NCBI RefSeq assembly: GCF_019455385.1
Contig: NZ_JACOFR010000022.1
Coordinates: 1 to 64,000 of the forward strand
Length of the DNA stretch: 64,000 bases
Direction: 5' to 3'
Origin: Bradyrhizobium sp. BR 10289
Lineage (GTDB): Bacteria > Pseudomonadota > Alphaproteobacteria > Rhizobiales > Xanthobacteraceae
Shown piece after piece: positions 19,362 to 28,162 of the stretch. A program made the position numbers and the translations under genes. Within the stretch, counting starts at the first letter, position 1. Every line of letters starts with the position of its first letter. Below the pieces are notes generated by a model. It saw nothing but the letters and a program-made list of their open reading frames with translations. It was not told the DNA's origin and made no database searches.

Positions 19362-20411
19362 ATGAGTCTATCACGGAGATCGCTGCTCACCTCGGGTTCG
19401 GCCGCGCTGGCAGCGGCAAGCCTGGGCTGGCCGACATCGTCGCGCGCGGCGTCCTCGATCGTGGCGACGACCTATCCCGGCAGTTTCGACGAAGCGTTTC
19501 GCGCGGTGGTCGGTCCGGCCTTCAAGAAAGGCAGCGACGGCGGCGTCACCTTCACGCCGCTGCTCGGCGTGGACCAGATCGGCAAGATCCAGGCCTCGCG
19601 CAACGCCCCGCCTTTCGACGTGGTGCTGTTCGACGAGGGCCCCTTGATTCCGGCGATCGCCAGCGGCGTGCTGGAGAAGTTCCCGGCCGAGCAGTCGAAA
19701 TCCTTTGCCGACGTTCCAGCCGCATTCCGTCATCCCGACGGCTACGCGCCCGTCATCACCTGTCAGTTGATCGGCATCGCCTACAATCCCAAGAAAATCA
19801 CGACGCCGCCGACCTCGTGGGAGGATCTCTGGAAGCCGGAATACAAGGGGCGCGTCGGCATCACCGGGCTCGGCTCCAGCCTCGGCACCGCCTTCATGGT
19901 CGAGATCGCCAAGCTGAACGGCGGCTCGGAGACGAACATCGAGCCGGCTTTCGAGGCCATCAAGAAACTGCTGCCGAATGTCGGCGCGATCGCCGCTTCG
20001 CCCGGCGCGCTGGCGGCGCTGTTCCAGCAGGGCGAGATCGATATCGCCTTCAATTTCTGGAACAACGTGGCGCTGCTCGCCGCCAAGGGCGTCGACATCG
20101 CCTTCGCCAAGCCGAAGTCCGGCGCCGTCGTGATCCGCACCAGCGCGCAGATCGTCAAGAACAACCAGGACCCGAAGGCGGTGCTCGACTATCTCGACAC
20201 GGTGATGTCGGTCGAGACGCAGAAGGGGCTGGAAGCCGCGCCCTGGGTGATGATGCCGACCAACAGCAAGGTGGCGCTGACAGGCGCGAACCTCACCGTG
20301 GCCAAGAGCGTCGATGATCTCGTCGCCAACAATGTCCTGCTCGACTGGACCAAATTCCAGGCGATGCGCGGCGAATGGATCACCCGCTTCAGCAAGGAAG
20401 TGAAGATCTAG
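19362..20411 (+). CDS. ABC transporter periplasmic substrate-binding protein
   Basis: A 349-residue binding protein of the PotD/extracellular solute-binding type. The N-terminus is a twin-arginine-like signal (MSLSRRSLLTSGSAAL) with cleavage probably after SSRAA. Family stretches include TYPGSFDEAF, FDVVLFDEGP, CQLIGIAYNPKKI and TSWEDLWKPEYKGRVGI. It starts one base after the stop of the ATPase gene and is preceded by AAAGGAG. It captures the ligand in the periplasm for the PotB- and PotC-like permeases. The ligand cannot be read from the sequence. Confidence 0.9.
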   Translation: MSLSRRSLLTSGSAALAAASLGWPTSSRAASSIVATTYPGSFDEAFRAVVGPAFKKGSDGGVTFTPLLGVDQIGKIQASRNAPPFDVVLFDEGPLIPAIASGVLEKFPAEQSKSFADVPAAFRHPDGYAPVITCQLIGIAYNPKKITTPPTSWEDLWKPEYKGRVGITGLGSSLGTAFMVEIAKLNGGSETNIEPAFEAIKKLLPNVGAIAASPGALAALFQQGEIDIAFNFWNNVALLAAKGVDIAFAKPKSGAVVIRTSAQIVKNNQDPKAVLDYLDTVMSVETQKGLEAAPWVMMPTNSKVALTGANLTVAKSVDDLVANNVLLDWTKFQAMRGEWITRFSKEVKI

Positions 20412-21269
20412 ATGAACCCGGCCGGCACGAGCGCATCAAGAGAGATGCTGCCGGTGGTCCCGCTGGCGGCGCTGTTCTTCGCCGCCTTCGTGCTGCCGCT
20501 GATCGCGCTCGTCGCGGTCAGCCTGTTCCGCACGCCCGAGTTCGCAGATCTCTCGCCTGCTCAATACCTGCGCTTCTTCGCCGATCCCTTCAGCATCAAG
20601 GTGCTGACGGATACGCTGTGGCTGGGCGCAGAGGTCGCGCTGGCCACCCTGATCCTCGCCTACCCGCTCGCGCTGGTTTATGTCGCGAGCGGCCCATTCA
20701 TGCGCACCCTGATCACCTTCCTGATCATGCTGCCGCTCTTGACCAGCACGGTGGTGCGCACCTTTGCCTGGATCGTCATTCTCGGCCGCGACGGCATCAT
20801 CAATTCGGCGATGCTGTCACTCGGGTTCTGGCAGGCGCCGGCGCGCTTGCTCTACACCTGGCAGGGCATGGTGCTCGCGCTGACCCAGATCCAGCTTCCC
20901 CTGATGGCGCTGCCGGTGATCAACAGCCTGCTGCGGCTCGACGGCAATCTGACGCGGGCAGCGGAGGGGCTCGGCGCAAGCCGCGCCCGTATCTTCATCA
21001 CCGTTATCCTGCCGTTGACCCTGCCGGGCGCCATTGCAGGCTGGCTGCTGGTCTTTGCCGCGGCTGCAACCGCCTTCATCACCCAGACGCTCGTCGGCGG
21101 CGGACGCATCATCCTGATGCCGTCCTACATCTACCAGCAGGCGGTCGGCGTGCAGGACTGGCCGTTCTCGGCCGCGCTGTCGCTGATCTTCACGCTGGCT
21201 GTGACCGGCATCGTCTTTGCCATCGGCGCGCTGTCCCGCCGCTATTTGCGAGGCGTCGATGCAGCGTAG
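20412..21269 (+). CDS. ABC transporter permease (PotB-like)
   Basis: 285 residues with six hydrophobic segments, one of the two inner-membrane permease subunits of the importer. The cytoplasmic EAA loop that contacts the ATPase is visible as AAEGLGASRARIF followed by ILPLTLPG. The start codon directly abuts the stop of the binding-protein gene, and the end overlaps the next permease by 11 bases, which indicates translational coupling. Confidence 0.9.
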   Translation: MNPAGTSASREMLPVVPLAALFFAAFVLPLIALVAVSLFRTPEFADLSPAQYLRFFADPFSIKVLTDTLWLGAEVALATLILAYPLALVYVASGPFMRTLITFLIMLPLLTSTVVRTFAWIVILGRDGIINSAMLSLGFWQAPARLLYTWQGMVLALTQIQLPLMALPVINSLLRLDGNLTRAAEGLGASRARIFITVILPLTLPGAIAGWLLVFAAAATAFITQTLVGGGRIILMPSYIYQQAVGVQDWPFSAALSLIFTLAVTGIVFAIGALSRRYLRGVDAA

Positions 21270-22068
21270 TTTGATCGATCGCGTCTATTCCGGCGTCGTC
21301 GGCGGCATCACCGGATTCGGCATGCTGTTGCTGCTCGCGCCGACGATGGTCGTCCTCGTCATCTCCTTCACCGGCGGAATTACCCTGAAATTTCCGCCGC
21401 CGAGTTGGTCTCTGCGCTGGTATGTCGAGCTGCTGCAATCGCGGGAGATCATCGAGCCGGCGCTGACCAGCCTCAAGGTCGCAGCGGCCGCGACCATACT
21501 CTCCGCCGTGCTGGGCGGCGCGGCGGCGCTCGGGCTTGCACGCAGCAAGCTCAAGATGGCGCGCGTACTGGATGCATTGTTCATGTCGCCGATGGTGCTG
21601 CCCGCAATGGCATTCGGCCTGTCGTTGCTGCTGGTCTTCAACCTGCTCGGCATCCGCCTGTCGGCGGCAACGCTGGTGCTCGGCCACACCATCATCTGCG
21701 TGCCCTTCGTGATCCGGATGGTCGGCGCCTCGGTGCAGCAGCTCAATCCGGTGCTGATCACCTGCTCGCTCAGCTTGGGAGCCAGCCGCTGGTACACTTT
21801 CCGCCGAATCACGCTGCCACTGATCCGGCGCGGCATCGTCGCAAGCTGCTTCGTTGCGTTCCTGACCTCGTTCGACAATGTGCCGGTGTCGCTGTTCCTG
21901 GCCGACGCGCGGACCGAAGTGCTTCCGATCAAGCTGTGGGCCATCCTCGAAGGCAGCCTCGACGTGCGCGTCGCCGCCGTCTCCGGCGTCATCGTGCTGG
22001 TGACGCTGGCCGGCCTCGTCTGCGCCGAAATCTTCGGCGGTGTCAGCCGCCAGATCGGGAAAGGCTAG
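21259..22068 (+). CDS. ABC transporter permease (PotC-like)
   Basis: The second permease subunit, about 269 residues with six membrane segments. The EAA loop is SLSLGASRWYTFRRITLPLI. The ATG at 21259 lies inside the end of the upstream permease gene, with a GCGAGG ribosome site; earlier in-frame starts lie deeper in that gene and are unlikely. It is followed after two bases by the deacetylase, making a five-gene operon. Confidence 0.9.
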   Translation: MQRSLIDRVYSGVVGGITGFGMLLLLAPTMVVLVISFTGGITLKFPPPSWSLRWYVELLQSREIIEPALTSLKVAAAATILSAVLGGAAALGLARSKLKMARVLDALFMSPMVLPAMAFGLSLLLVFNLLGIRLSAATLVLGHTIICVPFVIRMVGASVQQLNPVLITCSLSLGASRWYTFRRITLPLIRRGIVASCFVAFLTSFDNVPVSLFLADARTEVLPIKLWAILEGSLDVRVAAVSGVIVLVTLAGLVCAEIFGGVSRQIGKG

Positions 22069-22070
22069 CC

Positions 22071-22982
22071 ATGCCGATCGAGCGCGATCTTCGCGGCTAT
22101 GGACGGGCACGCCCCGAGATCATCTGGCCCAACGGCGCCCGCGTCGCGGTGTCGCTGGTGGTGAATTTCGAGGAAGGCGCCGAGCTCGCCGTCGAGCAAG
22201 GCGATGCCGAAACGGAGCGCTATGGCGAGGTCGCTTCGACGTCGCCGCCGGGCGTCCGCGATCTCGTGCAGGAGCAGGTGTTCGACTACGGCATGCGCGC
22301 CGGCCTGTGGCGCTTCCTCGACGCTTTCGCTGACGCCGGGATCCGCTCGACCTTCATGATGTGCGGCCGCGCGGTCGAGCGTGTGCCCGATCTTGCCCGC
22401 GCAGTTGTCGAGGCCGGGCACGAGCCCGCCGTGCACGGCTGGCGCTGGCTGCCCCACGGGCTGTACGGCGATGCCGAGACCGAGCGCCGCGATATCGAGA
22501 AGACACGCGACGTCATTGCGCGCGCGACGGGCGTGACCCCGGTCGGCTTCATGACGCGCGGCAGCCAGAGCGCCTGGACGCGCGACATCCTGATCGACCT
22601 CGGCTTCGCCTACGATTCCAATGCCCTCGATGACGACCTGCCCTATTGGAGCCGGTCACCGCAGGGGTCGATGCTGATCCTGCCCTATGGCTTCGACACC
22701 AACGACATGAAGTTCTTCCATCCGAACGGGTTCGTGCAGCCGGAGGATTTTTCGAGCTACGTCGCCGCGGCGCTGGCGACGCTGATCGAGGAGGCCGGGC
22801 GCGGCCGATCATCGATGCTCTCGATCGGCCTTCACCTGCGCATCTGCGGCCGGCCCGCGCGCTTCCGCGCCGTCAAAGCCATTCTCGCGGAACTGGCGCG
22901 GCTGGAGGACCGCGTCTGGATCGCAACACGCGCCGACATCGCGGCGCATTTTCGTGCAGCTGCCAGTATTTCCTTGCGCTAG
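22071..22982 (+). CDS. Polysaccharide-deacetylase-fold hydrolase (PuuE/allantoinase-like)
   Basis: 303 residues of the NodB/polysaccharide deacetylase fold, in the subgroup that includes the cofactor-independent allantoinase PuuE and related cyclic-amide hydrolases. The start MPIERDLRGYG, the VNFEEGAE segment, STFMMCGRAVER, PAVHGWRW and the final IGLHLRICGRPAR are typical of that subgroup. It is the last gene of the transporter operon, so the likely job is hydrolysis of the imported compound. Its stop codon overlaps that of the convergent chemoreceptor gene by four bases. Allantoinase activity is only one possibility. Confidence 0.8.
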   Translation: MPIERDLRGYGRARPEIIWPNGARVAVSLVVNFEEGAELAVEQGDAETERYGEVASTSPPGVRDLVQEQVFDYGMRAGLWRFLDAFADAGIRSTFMMCGRAVERVPDLARAVVEAGHEPAVHGWRWLPHGLYGDAETERRDIEKTRDVIARATGVTPVGFMTRGSQSAWTRDILIDLGFAYDSNALDDDLPYWSRSPQGSMLILPYGFDTNDMKFFHPNGFVQPEDFSSYVAAALATLIEEAGRGRSSMLSIGLHLRICGRPARFRAVKAILAELARLEDRVWIATRADIAAHFRAAASISLR

Positions 22983-24661
22983 GCCGCGCGCACGCCGGCA
23001 ACGAAAGCGCTGACCTCGTTCTCCAGCGACTGCAGCTTCTGGGACAGGCGGCCGCTCGATTGCAGCACGAGGCCGGCGGCCTGGCCGGTCTCGGCTGTCG
23101 CATCGGTGACGCCGGAGATGTTGTGCGAGACCTGGTCGGTGCCGGAGGCTGCCTCCTGCACGCTGTGGGCGATCGCCTGCGTCGCGGCGCCCTGCTCCTC
23201 GACCGCGGCTGCGATCGACGAGGAGATCTCGTTGACCTCCATGATGGTCTTGCGAATGCTTTCGATGTTGCCGACGACCTGGTTGGTCTCGGCCTGGATC
23301 GCGGTGATCTGCGCGCCGATCTCGTCGGTCGCCCTGGCGGTCTGGCTCGCCAGCGACTTCACTTCGCTTGCGACCACGGCAAAGCCCTTGCCGGCTTCCC
23401 CGGCGCGCGCGGCTTCGATGGTGGCGTTGAGCGCGAGCAGATTGGTCTGCGAGGCGATCTGGTTGATGAGGTCGATGACCTCGCCGATTTTGTGCGCAGC
23501 GGCGGCAAGACCCTGCACGGTGTCGTTGGTGCGCTGGCCGTCGGCGGCGGCCTTGTCGGCCACGGAAGCGGCCTGCGCAACCCGCTGGCTGATCTCGGTG
23601 ATCGAGGCCGACAGCTGGCCGGCGGCGGAGGCCACCGTCTGCACATTGCTGGAGGCCTGCTGGCAAGCGGTCGCAACGAAGCTGGCGCGGTCGGTCGCCT
23701 TGTTCGCCGTCTCCGACATGCCCTGCGCGGCCTGCTGCATCGCGCGCGCCTCGCTGAAGACGTCGCGCACGACGGCCTGCACGCTCGCCTCGAACTTGCC
23801 GGCGAGATCGGCCATGGTCCTGCGCTTCTCGTCGTCGGCCCGCTGCTTGGCTTCCTGCTGCTCGGCATGCATCCGGCCCACGGCCGACGCATTGTCCTTG
23901 AACACCGCGAGCGCCTTGGCGAGGGCGCCGACCTCGTTGTTGCGATCGGTGTAGGGCACCTCGAACGCGCTGTCGCCGGCGGCGAGGCGCTCGGTTAGCG
24001 CGGTGATTCTTGCGAGCGGCTTGGTGACGCTGCGGCCGATCACGAAAGACGCCGCCAGCACGAGCACGAGCACGGCGAGGCACACCAGCGCATAGGTCAT
24101 CGCGTCCTGCCGGAACACGGCGTCGACGTCGTCGAGATAGATACCGGTGCCGATGATCCAGCCCCAGGGCGCAAAACCCTTCACATAGGAGATTTTCCCG
24201 ACCGGCTGATCGAAACCGGGCTTCGGCCAGAGGTAACTATAGAAGCCCGCGCCGTGCTTGTTGACGACGTCAACGAAACCCGAGAACAGCCGGTTGCCGG
24301 TCGGGTCCTTCATGTCGGAGAGATCTTTGCCGTCAAGCTCGGGCTTGATCGGATGCATGATCATCTTCGCTTTCATGTCGTTGAGCCAGAAATACTCGAC
24401 CCTGTCGTAGCGTAGGCTTTTGATCTCAGCCATCGCACTGGCCTGCGCCTGCTCGCGCGAAAGCTTCCCCTCGCTTTCGAGCTTCTGGTAATGCGCCAAA
24501 ATGCCGTAGCCGACATCGACCATGTGCTGCGTCTTGGCCTGACGGTCGGCGATCATCTGCGTGCGCAGGGTCGACAGCGCGATCGGCGCCAGCGCGATCA
24601 TGCCGAGAAGGCTGATGCCGACAATCAGGACCAGCTTGAAACTGATGCGGGAGAAAATCAT
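22979..24661 (-). CDS. Methyl-accepting chemotaxis protein with single Cache domain
   Basis: About 560 residues. One membrane helix (about 8-30) is followed by a periplasmic sCache_2-type sensor (about 35-185; YFWLNDM, MHPIKPELDGKDLSD, PWGWIIGTGIYLDDVD), a second helix (about 193-213), a HAMP domain and a long methyl-accepting signalling domain whose hairpin tip reads LALNATIEAARAGEAGKGFAVVA. Sensors of this type often bind small carboxylates. The ATG at 24661 is chosen over a TTG at 24673. It would signal to CheA/CheW in the membrane array. It is convergent with the deacetylase; no che genes are nearby. Confidence 0.9.
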   Translation of the reverse strand: MIFSRISFKLVLIVGISLLGMIALAPIALSTLRTQMIADRQAKTQHMVDVGYGILAHYQKLESEGKLSREQAQASAMAEIKSLRYDRVEYFWLNDMKAKMIMHPIKPELDGKDLSDMKDPTGNRLFSGFVDVVNKHGAGFYSYLWPKPGFDQPVGKISYVKGFAPWGWIIGTGIYLDDVDAVFRQDAMTYALVCLAVLVLVLAASFVIGRSVTKPLARITALTERLAAGDSAFEVPYTDRNNEVGALAKALAVFKDNASAVGRMHAEQQEAKQRADDEKRRTMADLAGKFEASVQAVVRDVFSEARAMQQAAQGMSETANKATDRASFVATACQQASSNVQTVASAAGQLSASITEISQRVAQAASVADKAAADGQRTNDTVQGLAAAAHKIGEVIDLINQIASQTNLLALNATIEAARAGEAGKGFAVVASEVKSLASQTARATDEIGAQITAIQAETNQVVGNIESIRKTIMEVNEISSSIAAAVEEQGAATQAIAHSVQEAASGTDQVSHNISGVTDATAETGQAAGLVLQSSGRLSQKLQSLENEVSAFVAGVRAA

Positions 24662-24931
24662 CGGGACTCGCAATTTTTAGCGGGCTGATATGCCAGTTTA
24701 TCCCGTTCGCCTTAGCAAACCTTTAAGCATTCGGGTTCCCGAAATTCCGTAAATTCAGCGGGCGCCTGGGCGACGATCGCCTGCATTCCCTGTGAGCGCA
24801 CTTTAGAATTCGTCGACATTCACACCTCTGCAAAATCTAGAAGACCTCGATATCGGCCTTCCCAGCGTTGACTTGTGGGAGCCTCCGGCGGAACGATCGG
24901 CGCAGATAGTCTACGCTAGGCTCGAAGCTCC

Positions 24932-25432
24932 ATGCATCAATCGACATCCACCAAATCGCTCGACCTTCCCGCGCTTTGTGCGGCGGAGCGGCTTTTCGTC
25001 TGGGGCTTCCGCGCCAAGGCGCGCAGCGGAACGGCCGTTCCGACCGCGGCCGACATCCAGCAGGTCTACGATCATTTTCGCGTTGGCGATGCCGTGCCGT
25101 CGCTGGAGTCCATCATCGAGATCTTTGCCTGCACGGCGCACACGCCGATCGAGGTTCATTGCCCGACCTGTCCGCGCATGTCGGAGAGCGAGCATGGAAT
25201 CTTGCACGCCATCGCCGCGGCCCAGCAGGACCGCCTCGACGTCGCACGAGAGCAGTTCGAAAGCTGGCTGCCGCCGGTCGGCGCGGATTGGGCGCTGGCC
25301 CCGGTCCGGGGTCTCGCAACGATCTTCCGCATGGCTGGCCTCATCCTGCCCGACCGGCGCGTTCAATCATTCCACCTCGGGCGGACGATGGCGATGAAGA
25401 GCTGGTTCGTTGGAAGCCCCACACTGCACTGA
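24932..25432 (+). CDS. Conserved protein of unknown function with CxxC motif
   Basis: A 166-residue soluble protein I do not recognise. It is mostly alpha-helical in appearance, without signal peptide or membrane segment, and has a CPTCPRM motif near residue 80 that could bind a metal. The ATG at 24932 (MHQSTSTK) is the first good start. The next gene begins 13 bases after its stop and also has a CxxC motif, so the two are probably co-transcribed and may work together. Confidence 0.55.
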   Translation: MHQSTSTKSLDLPALCAAERLFVWGFRAKARSGTAVPTAADIQQVYDHFRVGDAVPSLESIIEIFACTAHTPIEVHCPTCPRMSESEHGILHAIAAAQQDRLDVAREQFESWLPPVGADWALAPVRGLATIFRMAGLILPDRRVQSFHLGRTMAMKSWFVGSPTLH

Positions 25433-25445
25433 CGGGTTGGCGGTG

Positions 25446-25916
25446 ATGCAGGACGCGCGCGGTTCTGTGGCAGTCCCGGAGACCGGCGAGCCGCCGCTCT
25501 GCCCGCTGCGAGCGGCGCTTGCGACGCGCCCATGCGTCGAACATTACGATGATTTCTGCCGCGTCGCGCTATCGCTGTTCCGCTTCATCGGCGCTGCCTA
25601 TGCGACCGGCGCCTCGGATTGCTGGGAGGCGGCGTATCGCTTCGCCGACGAAGCGCCCGATATCGCCGACAGTCCGCTGCTGGTCGCGCGCGTCGCTGCG
25701 CTGGTCAGGATTTTGCGCAGCGGCCGGCCATGCGAGCTGTGCTTCATGCCGCCGTCGTGCAAGCGCCTGTCGAAGGACGAAGCCCAGCTGATGCGGCTGC
25801 TCGCCGTCGCGCGCAGCAAGCAGGCTGGCGAGCTCGAAACCATCGTGTGTCAGCTCGTCGGCAGCGGGAACGAGATCGCGACGACGCGCGCCGTCACCGC
25901 GCTGGCCTTGTGCTGA
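25446..25916 (+). CDS. Conserved protein of unknown function, cysteine-rich motif
   Basis: About 156 residues, soluble and probably helical. It carries CPLRAALATRPC near the N-terminus and CELCFMPPSC in the middle, a possible zinc- or iron-binding arrangement. It is coupled by position to the upstream CxxC protein. The ATG at 25446 is taken as the start; the frame is open to 25410 but that part overlaps the upstream gene. No function can be given. Confidence 0.5.
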   Translation: MQDARGSVAVPETGEPPLCPLRAALATRPCVEHYDDFCRVALSLFRFIGAAYATGASDCWEAAYRFADEAPDIADSPLLVARVAALVRILRSGRPCELCFMPPSCKRLSKDEAQLMRLLAVARSKQAGELETIVCQLVGSGNEIATTRAVTALALC

Positions 25917-26059
25917 CGCTTTGACCGGTTCTACTCGCAAAGTGAGCCGCCCTGCGCTATCGACATCGTCGTGGCGGCGCAGTGCTCGATGTCCGCCATG
26001 AAACCTCCAGACGGCTCCAGCGATCACCACCGCTGGGGCCGTCGTTCTCGTGCCAATAG

Positions 26060-26659
26060 CTAGTTGCCCGTCTTGTCCAGCACGAGATCGATCGTGTGCG
26101 CCGCGATCTTGCGCAATTGAGGCTCATCATCGAACGCGCGTTCGAGCACGGCAAGACCGCGCGTGACCGTGATGATATGCAGCGCCGCCGTCGCAGGATT
26201 GCCGTTGAATTCGCCCCGCGCGGCGCCCGCCGTCAACGTCTCCTGAACCAGCATGGTGATGCGCGAGAGGAGATTCGCGAAGGCCTGACGCGCGTCCTCG
26301 TCCAATCCTTCGCCCTCCGTCGCACCTAACTCCATCAACCCGCGCGTGGTCGGACATCCCCGCGGCGGCGAGCCGGAGCGGAAATTGGTGATGGTGAGGT
26401 CGAAGAACGCGGTAAGGCGCTTCCGCAATGTGCCGGTAGCGAGCGCCTTTTGCAGGGCGAGGAGATAGTCGCCCGCATAGCGTTCATAGGCCTGAAGGAA
26501 CAGCGCCTCCTTGCTGCCGAAGGCATTGTAGAGGCTGCCGCGCTGGACACCGGCGTCGCGCGCGATGTCCGACAGCGAGGTGCCGCGCACGCCCTTGCGC
26601 CAGAACTGGTCGAACGCGATGCGCAGGACGTCGTCGTGATCGAACTCGCGTGGTCTCAC
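26060..26659 (-). CDS. TetR-family transcriptional regulator
   Basis: A regulator of about 199 residues. The N-terminal helix-turn-helix spans roughly residues 8-55 (GVRGTSLSDIARDAGVQRGSLYNAFGSKEALF) and the C-terminal part has the ligand-pocket region with PRGCPTTRGLMELG, common in the group that controls small reductases and tautomerases. The GTG at 26659 is preferred: GGGGAG lies six bases upstream, while the longer open frame runs through the operator region. It is divergent from a broken tautomerase gene, with two related inverted repeats between them that are likely its operators. Confidence 0.85.
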   Translation of the reverse strand: MRPREFDHDDVLRIAFDQFWRKGVRGTSLSDIARDAGVQRGSLYNAFGSKEALFLQAYERYAGDYLLALQKALATGTLRKRLTAFFDLTITNFRSGSPPRGCPTTRGLMELGATEGEGLDEDARQAFANLLSRITMLVQETLTAGAARGEFNGNPATAALHIITVTRGLAVLERAFDDEPQLRKIAAHTIDLVLDKTGN

Positions 26660-26679
26660 ATCCAGCTCCCCGGAGCGTA

Positions 26680-26724
26680 TTTGACACTGCGTCAAAAACA
26701 TGCTTCCTCGACATCGTGTCAAAA
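26680..26724. promoter_or_regulatory. Probable TetR operators
   Basis: TTTGAC-N5-GTCAAA (26680-26696) is a clean inverted repeat. A second, half-degenerate copy, CTCGAC-N5-GTCAAA, lies at about 26707-26723, with centres 27 bases apart. They sit between the divergent TetR gene and the tautomerase remnant. Confidence 0.6.
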
Positions 26725-26822
26725 ACTAATTGGGATCGATAGCCCGTTTCGTCAACGGGCCGAACGGCAGGCGCTCGCGATGCGCCCTGGCCGATCGGCT
26801 TCGCATGCAAAGGGACCAGCTC

Positions 26823-27200
26823 ATGCCTCTGCTTCACATCTCGATGCGCGCCGGCAAGCCCGAGGCGTACCGGCAGGCGATCCTCGACGGCCTCTATCGC
26901 GCCATGCGGGAGGCGCTGAACGTGCCGGAGGGCGACGAGTTCATGACCATCAGCTAGCTCTCGCCCGCAAATTTCCGCTGCGGCAATGCCTACGGCGTCA
27001 ACCGCAGCGACGATGCCCTGCTGATCCAGATCACCGTGTTTGCCTCACGCACGCCCGGGCAGAAGAAGGCGCTGTACCGACGCATCGCGGAGCTGCTCGG
27101 CGAGAACCCCGGCATTCGCCCCGAGGACGTGTTCGTGAATGTGCTGGATGCGCCCGCGGAAAACTGGTCCGTCGGAAACGGCATTGCGCAATTCGCGTAG
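26823..27200 (+). pseudogene. Tautomerase-family gene interrupted by an in-frame TAG
   Basis: Reading from the ATG at 26823 gives a tautomerase of the MPLLHISMRAGKPEAYR type; codon 45 (26955-26957) is TAG. The same frame then stays open to 27200 and continues as good family sequence (NFRCGNAYGVNRSDDALLIQ, then AENWSVGNGIAQFA), about 125 codons in all. A single GAG-to-TAG change is the simplest cause. The truncated product would lack most of the fold. It is divergent from the TetR gene that presumably controlled it. A sequencing error or read-through cannot be excluded. Confidence 0.8.
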
Positions 27201-27229
27201 AGGCCGACGTTCCGCCTGTGCGCGGAACG

Positions 27230-28159
27230 CTATCCGCCGGCGACACAGATCTGCATGATCCCGTCGAGCTCTGCCTTGGAGAGAACTCCGAGCTCGGCGA
27301 TGAAGACGATCCGCGACCGCGGCCCGCCAGGTGCCGGCGCATCGCCCGGTGCGAGCGTGGCGCGACCGGCGGCGAATTGAAACACCATCTGGCGTCCGGG
27401 CTGCTCGCTCGTCTCGAACAGGCCCTTCGCGCGCGCCAGCTTTGGTGCCAGACGGCCGATGGCCTGTTGCAAGTGCGGCAGCGACAATGGCTGGTCCGAG
27501 GTCCAGCTCAGGGTCTCGAACCGTTCCTCGGCGGGGCGTTTCGGCCCCGGCTCGCGCGGCGCGGGCGCGCGGTCGACGGTCGCGGGAAACAGCAGCGCGG
27601 ACGGAAGCTCGCCGTGTTTTGCATCGACCACCACGGCCGGGACGCGCTGCGCGCGGATGGCCTCGCGCATCCGGCTACCCGCACCCTCGTCCGTCAAGTC
27701 CAGCTTGCTCAAAGCCACGATGTCGGCGACGCGGAGCTGCGAACGATGCAGCGCGTCGTCGAAGGCAGACGGCGGCGTGGCTGAGTCCATCACGCAGAGC
27801 ACCGTCTCCAGCGGCGCCTCGCGCAGGATGACGGGGTCCATCAAATTGCGGACGATGTCGGAGGGATCGGCGATGCCGCTGGTCTCGATGACGATGTATT
27901 CCGGCTTCGGATCGCGCCGCAGCAGCGTCGAGAGCGTGCGAAGCAGATCGCCTTCGAGCGAGCAGCAGATGCAGCCATTGGCGAGGCTGACCACGCCGTC
28001 GCTCGCACCCGCGATCAGCTCCGCATCGATGTTGATCGCACCAAAATCGTTGACGATGGCGGCGATCCGCCGCCCCTCCGCATTCGCCAGCAGATGGTTG
28101 ACGACCGTGGTCTTGCCAGCCCCCAGAAAGCCCGTGACCAGGAGAATGGGGACCGGCAT
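27230..28159 (-). CDS. COG0523/CobW-family G3E GTPase (putative metallochaperone)
   Basis: 309 residues of the G3E GTPase family, which helps deliver metal ions to target proteins. Walker A is GFLGAGKTT (residues 10-18), the metal-binding CxCC motif is GCICC (62-66), and the guanine-specificity motif appears as SKLD. The C-terminal CobW_C domain follows. The gene starts three bases after the stop of an amidohydrolase whose family needs zinc, so that enzyme is a natural client; this is inference from context. No zinc-regulator (Zur) box was identified. Confidence 0.88.
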   Translation of the reverse strand: MPVPILLVTGFLGAGKTTVVNHLLANAEGRRIAAIVNDFGAINIDAELIAGASDGVVSLANGCICCSLEGDLLRTLSTLLRRDPKPEYIVIETSGIADPSDIVRNLMDPVILREAPLETVLCVMDSATPPSAFDDALHRSQLRVADIVALSKLDLTDEGAGSRMREAIRAQRVPAVVVDAKHGELPSALLFPATVDRAPAPREPGPKRPAEERFETLSWTSDQPLSLPHLQQAIGRLAPKLARAKGLFETSEQPGRQMVFQFAAGRATLAPGDAPAPGGPRSRIVFIAELGVLSKAELDGIMQICVAGG

Positions 28160-28162
28160 GGA

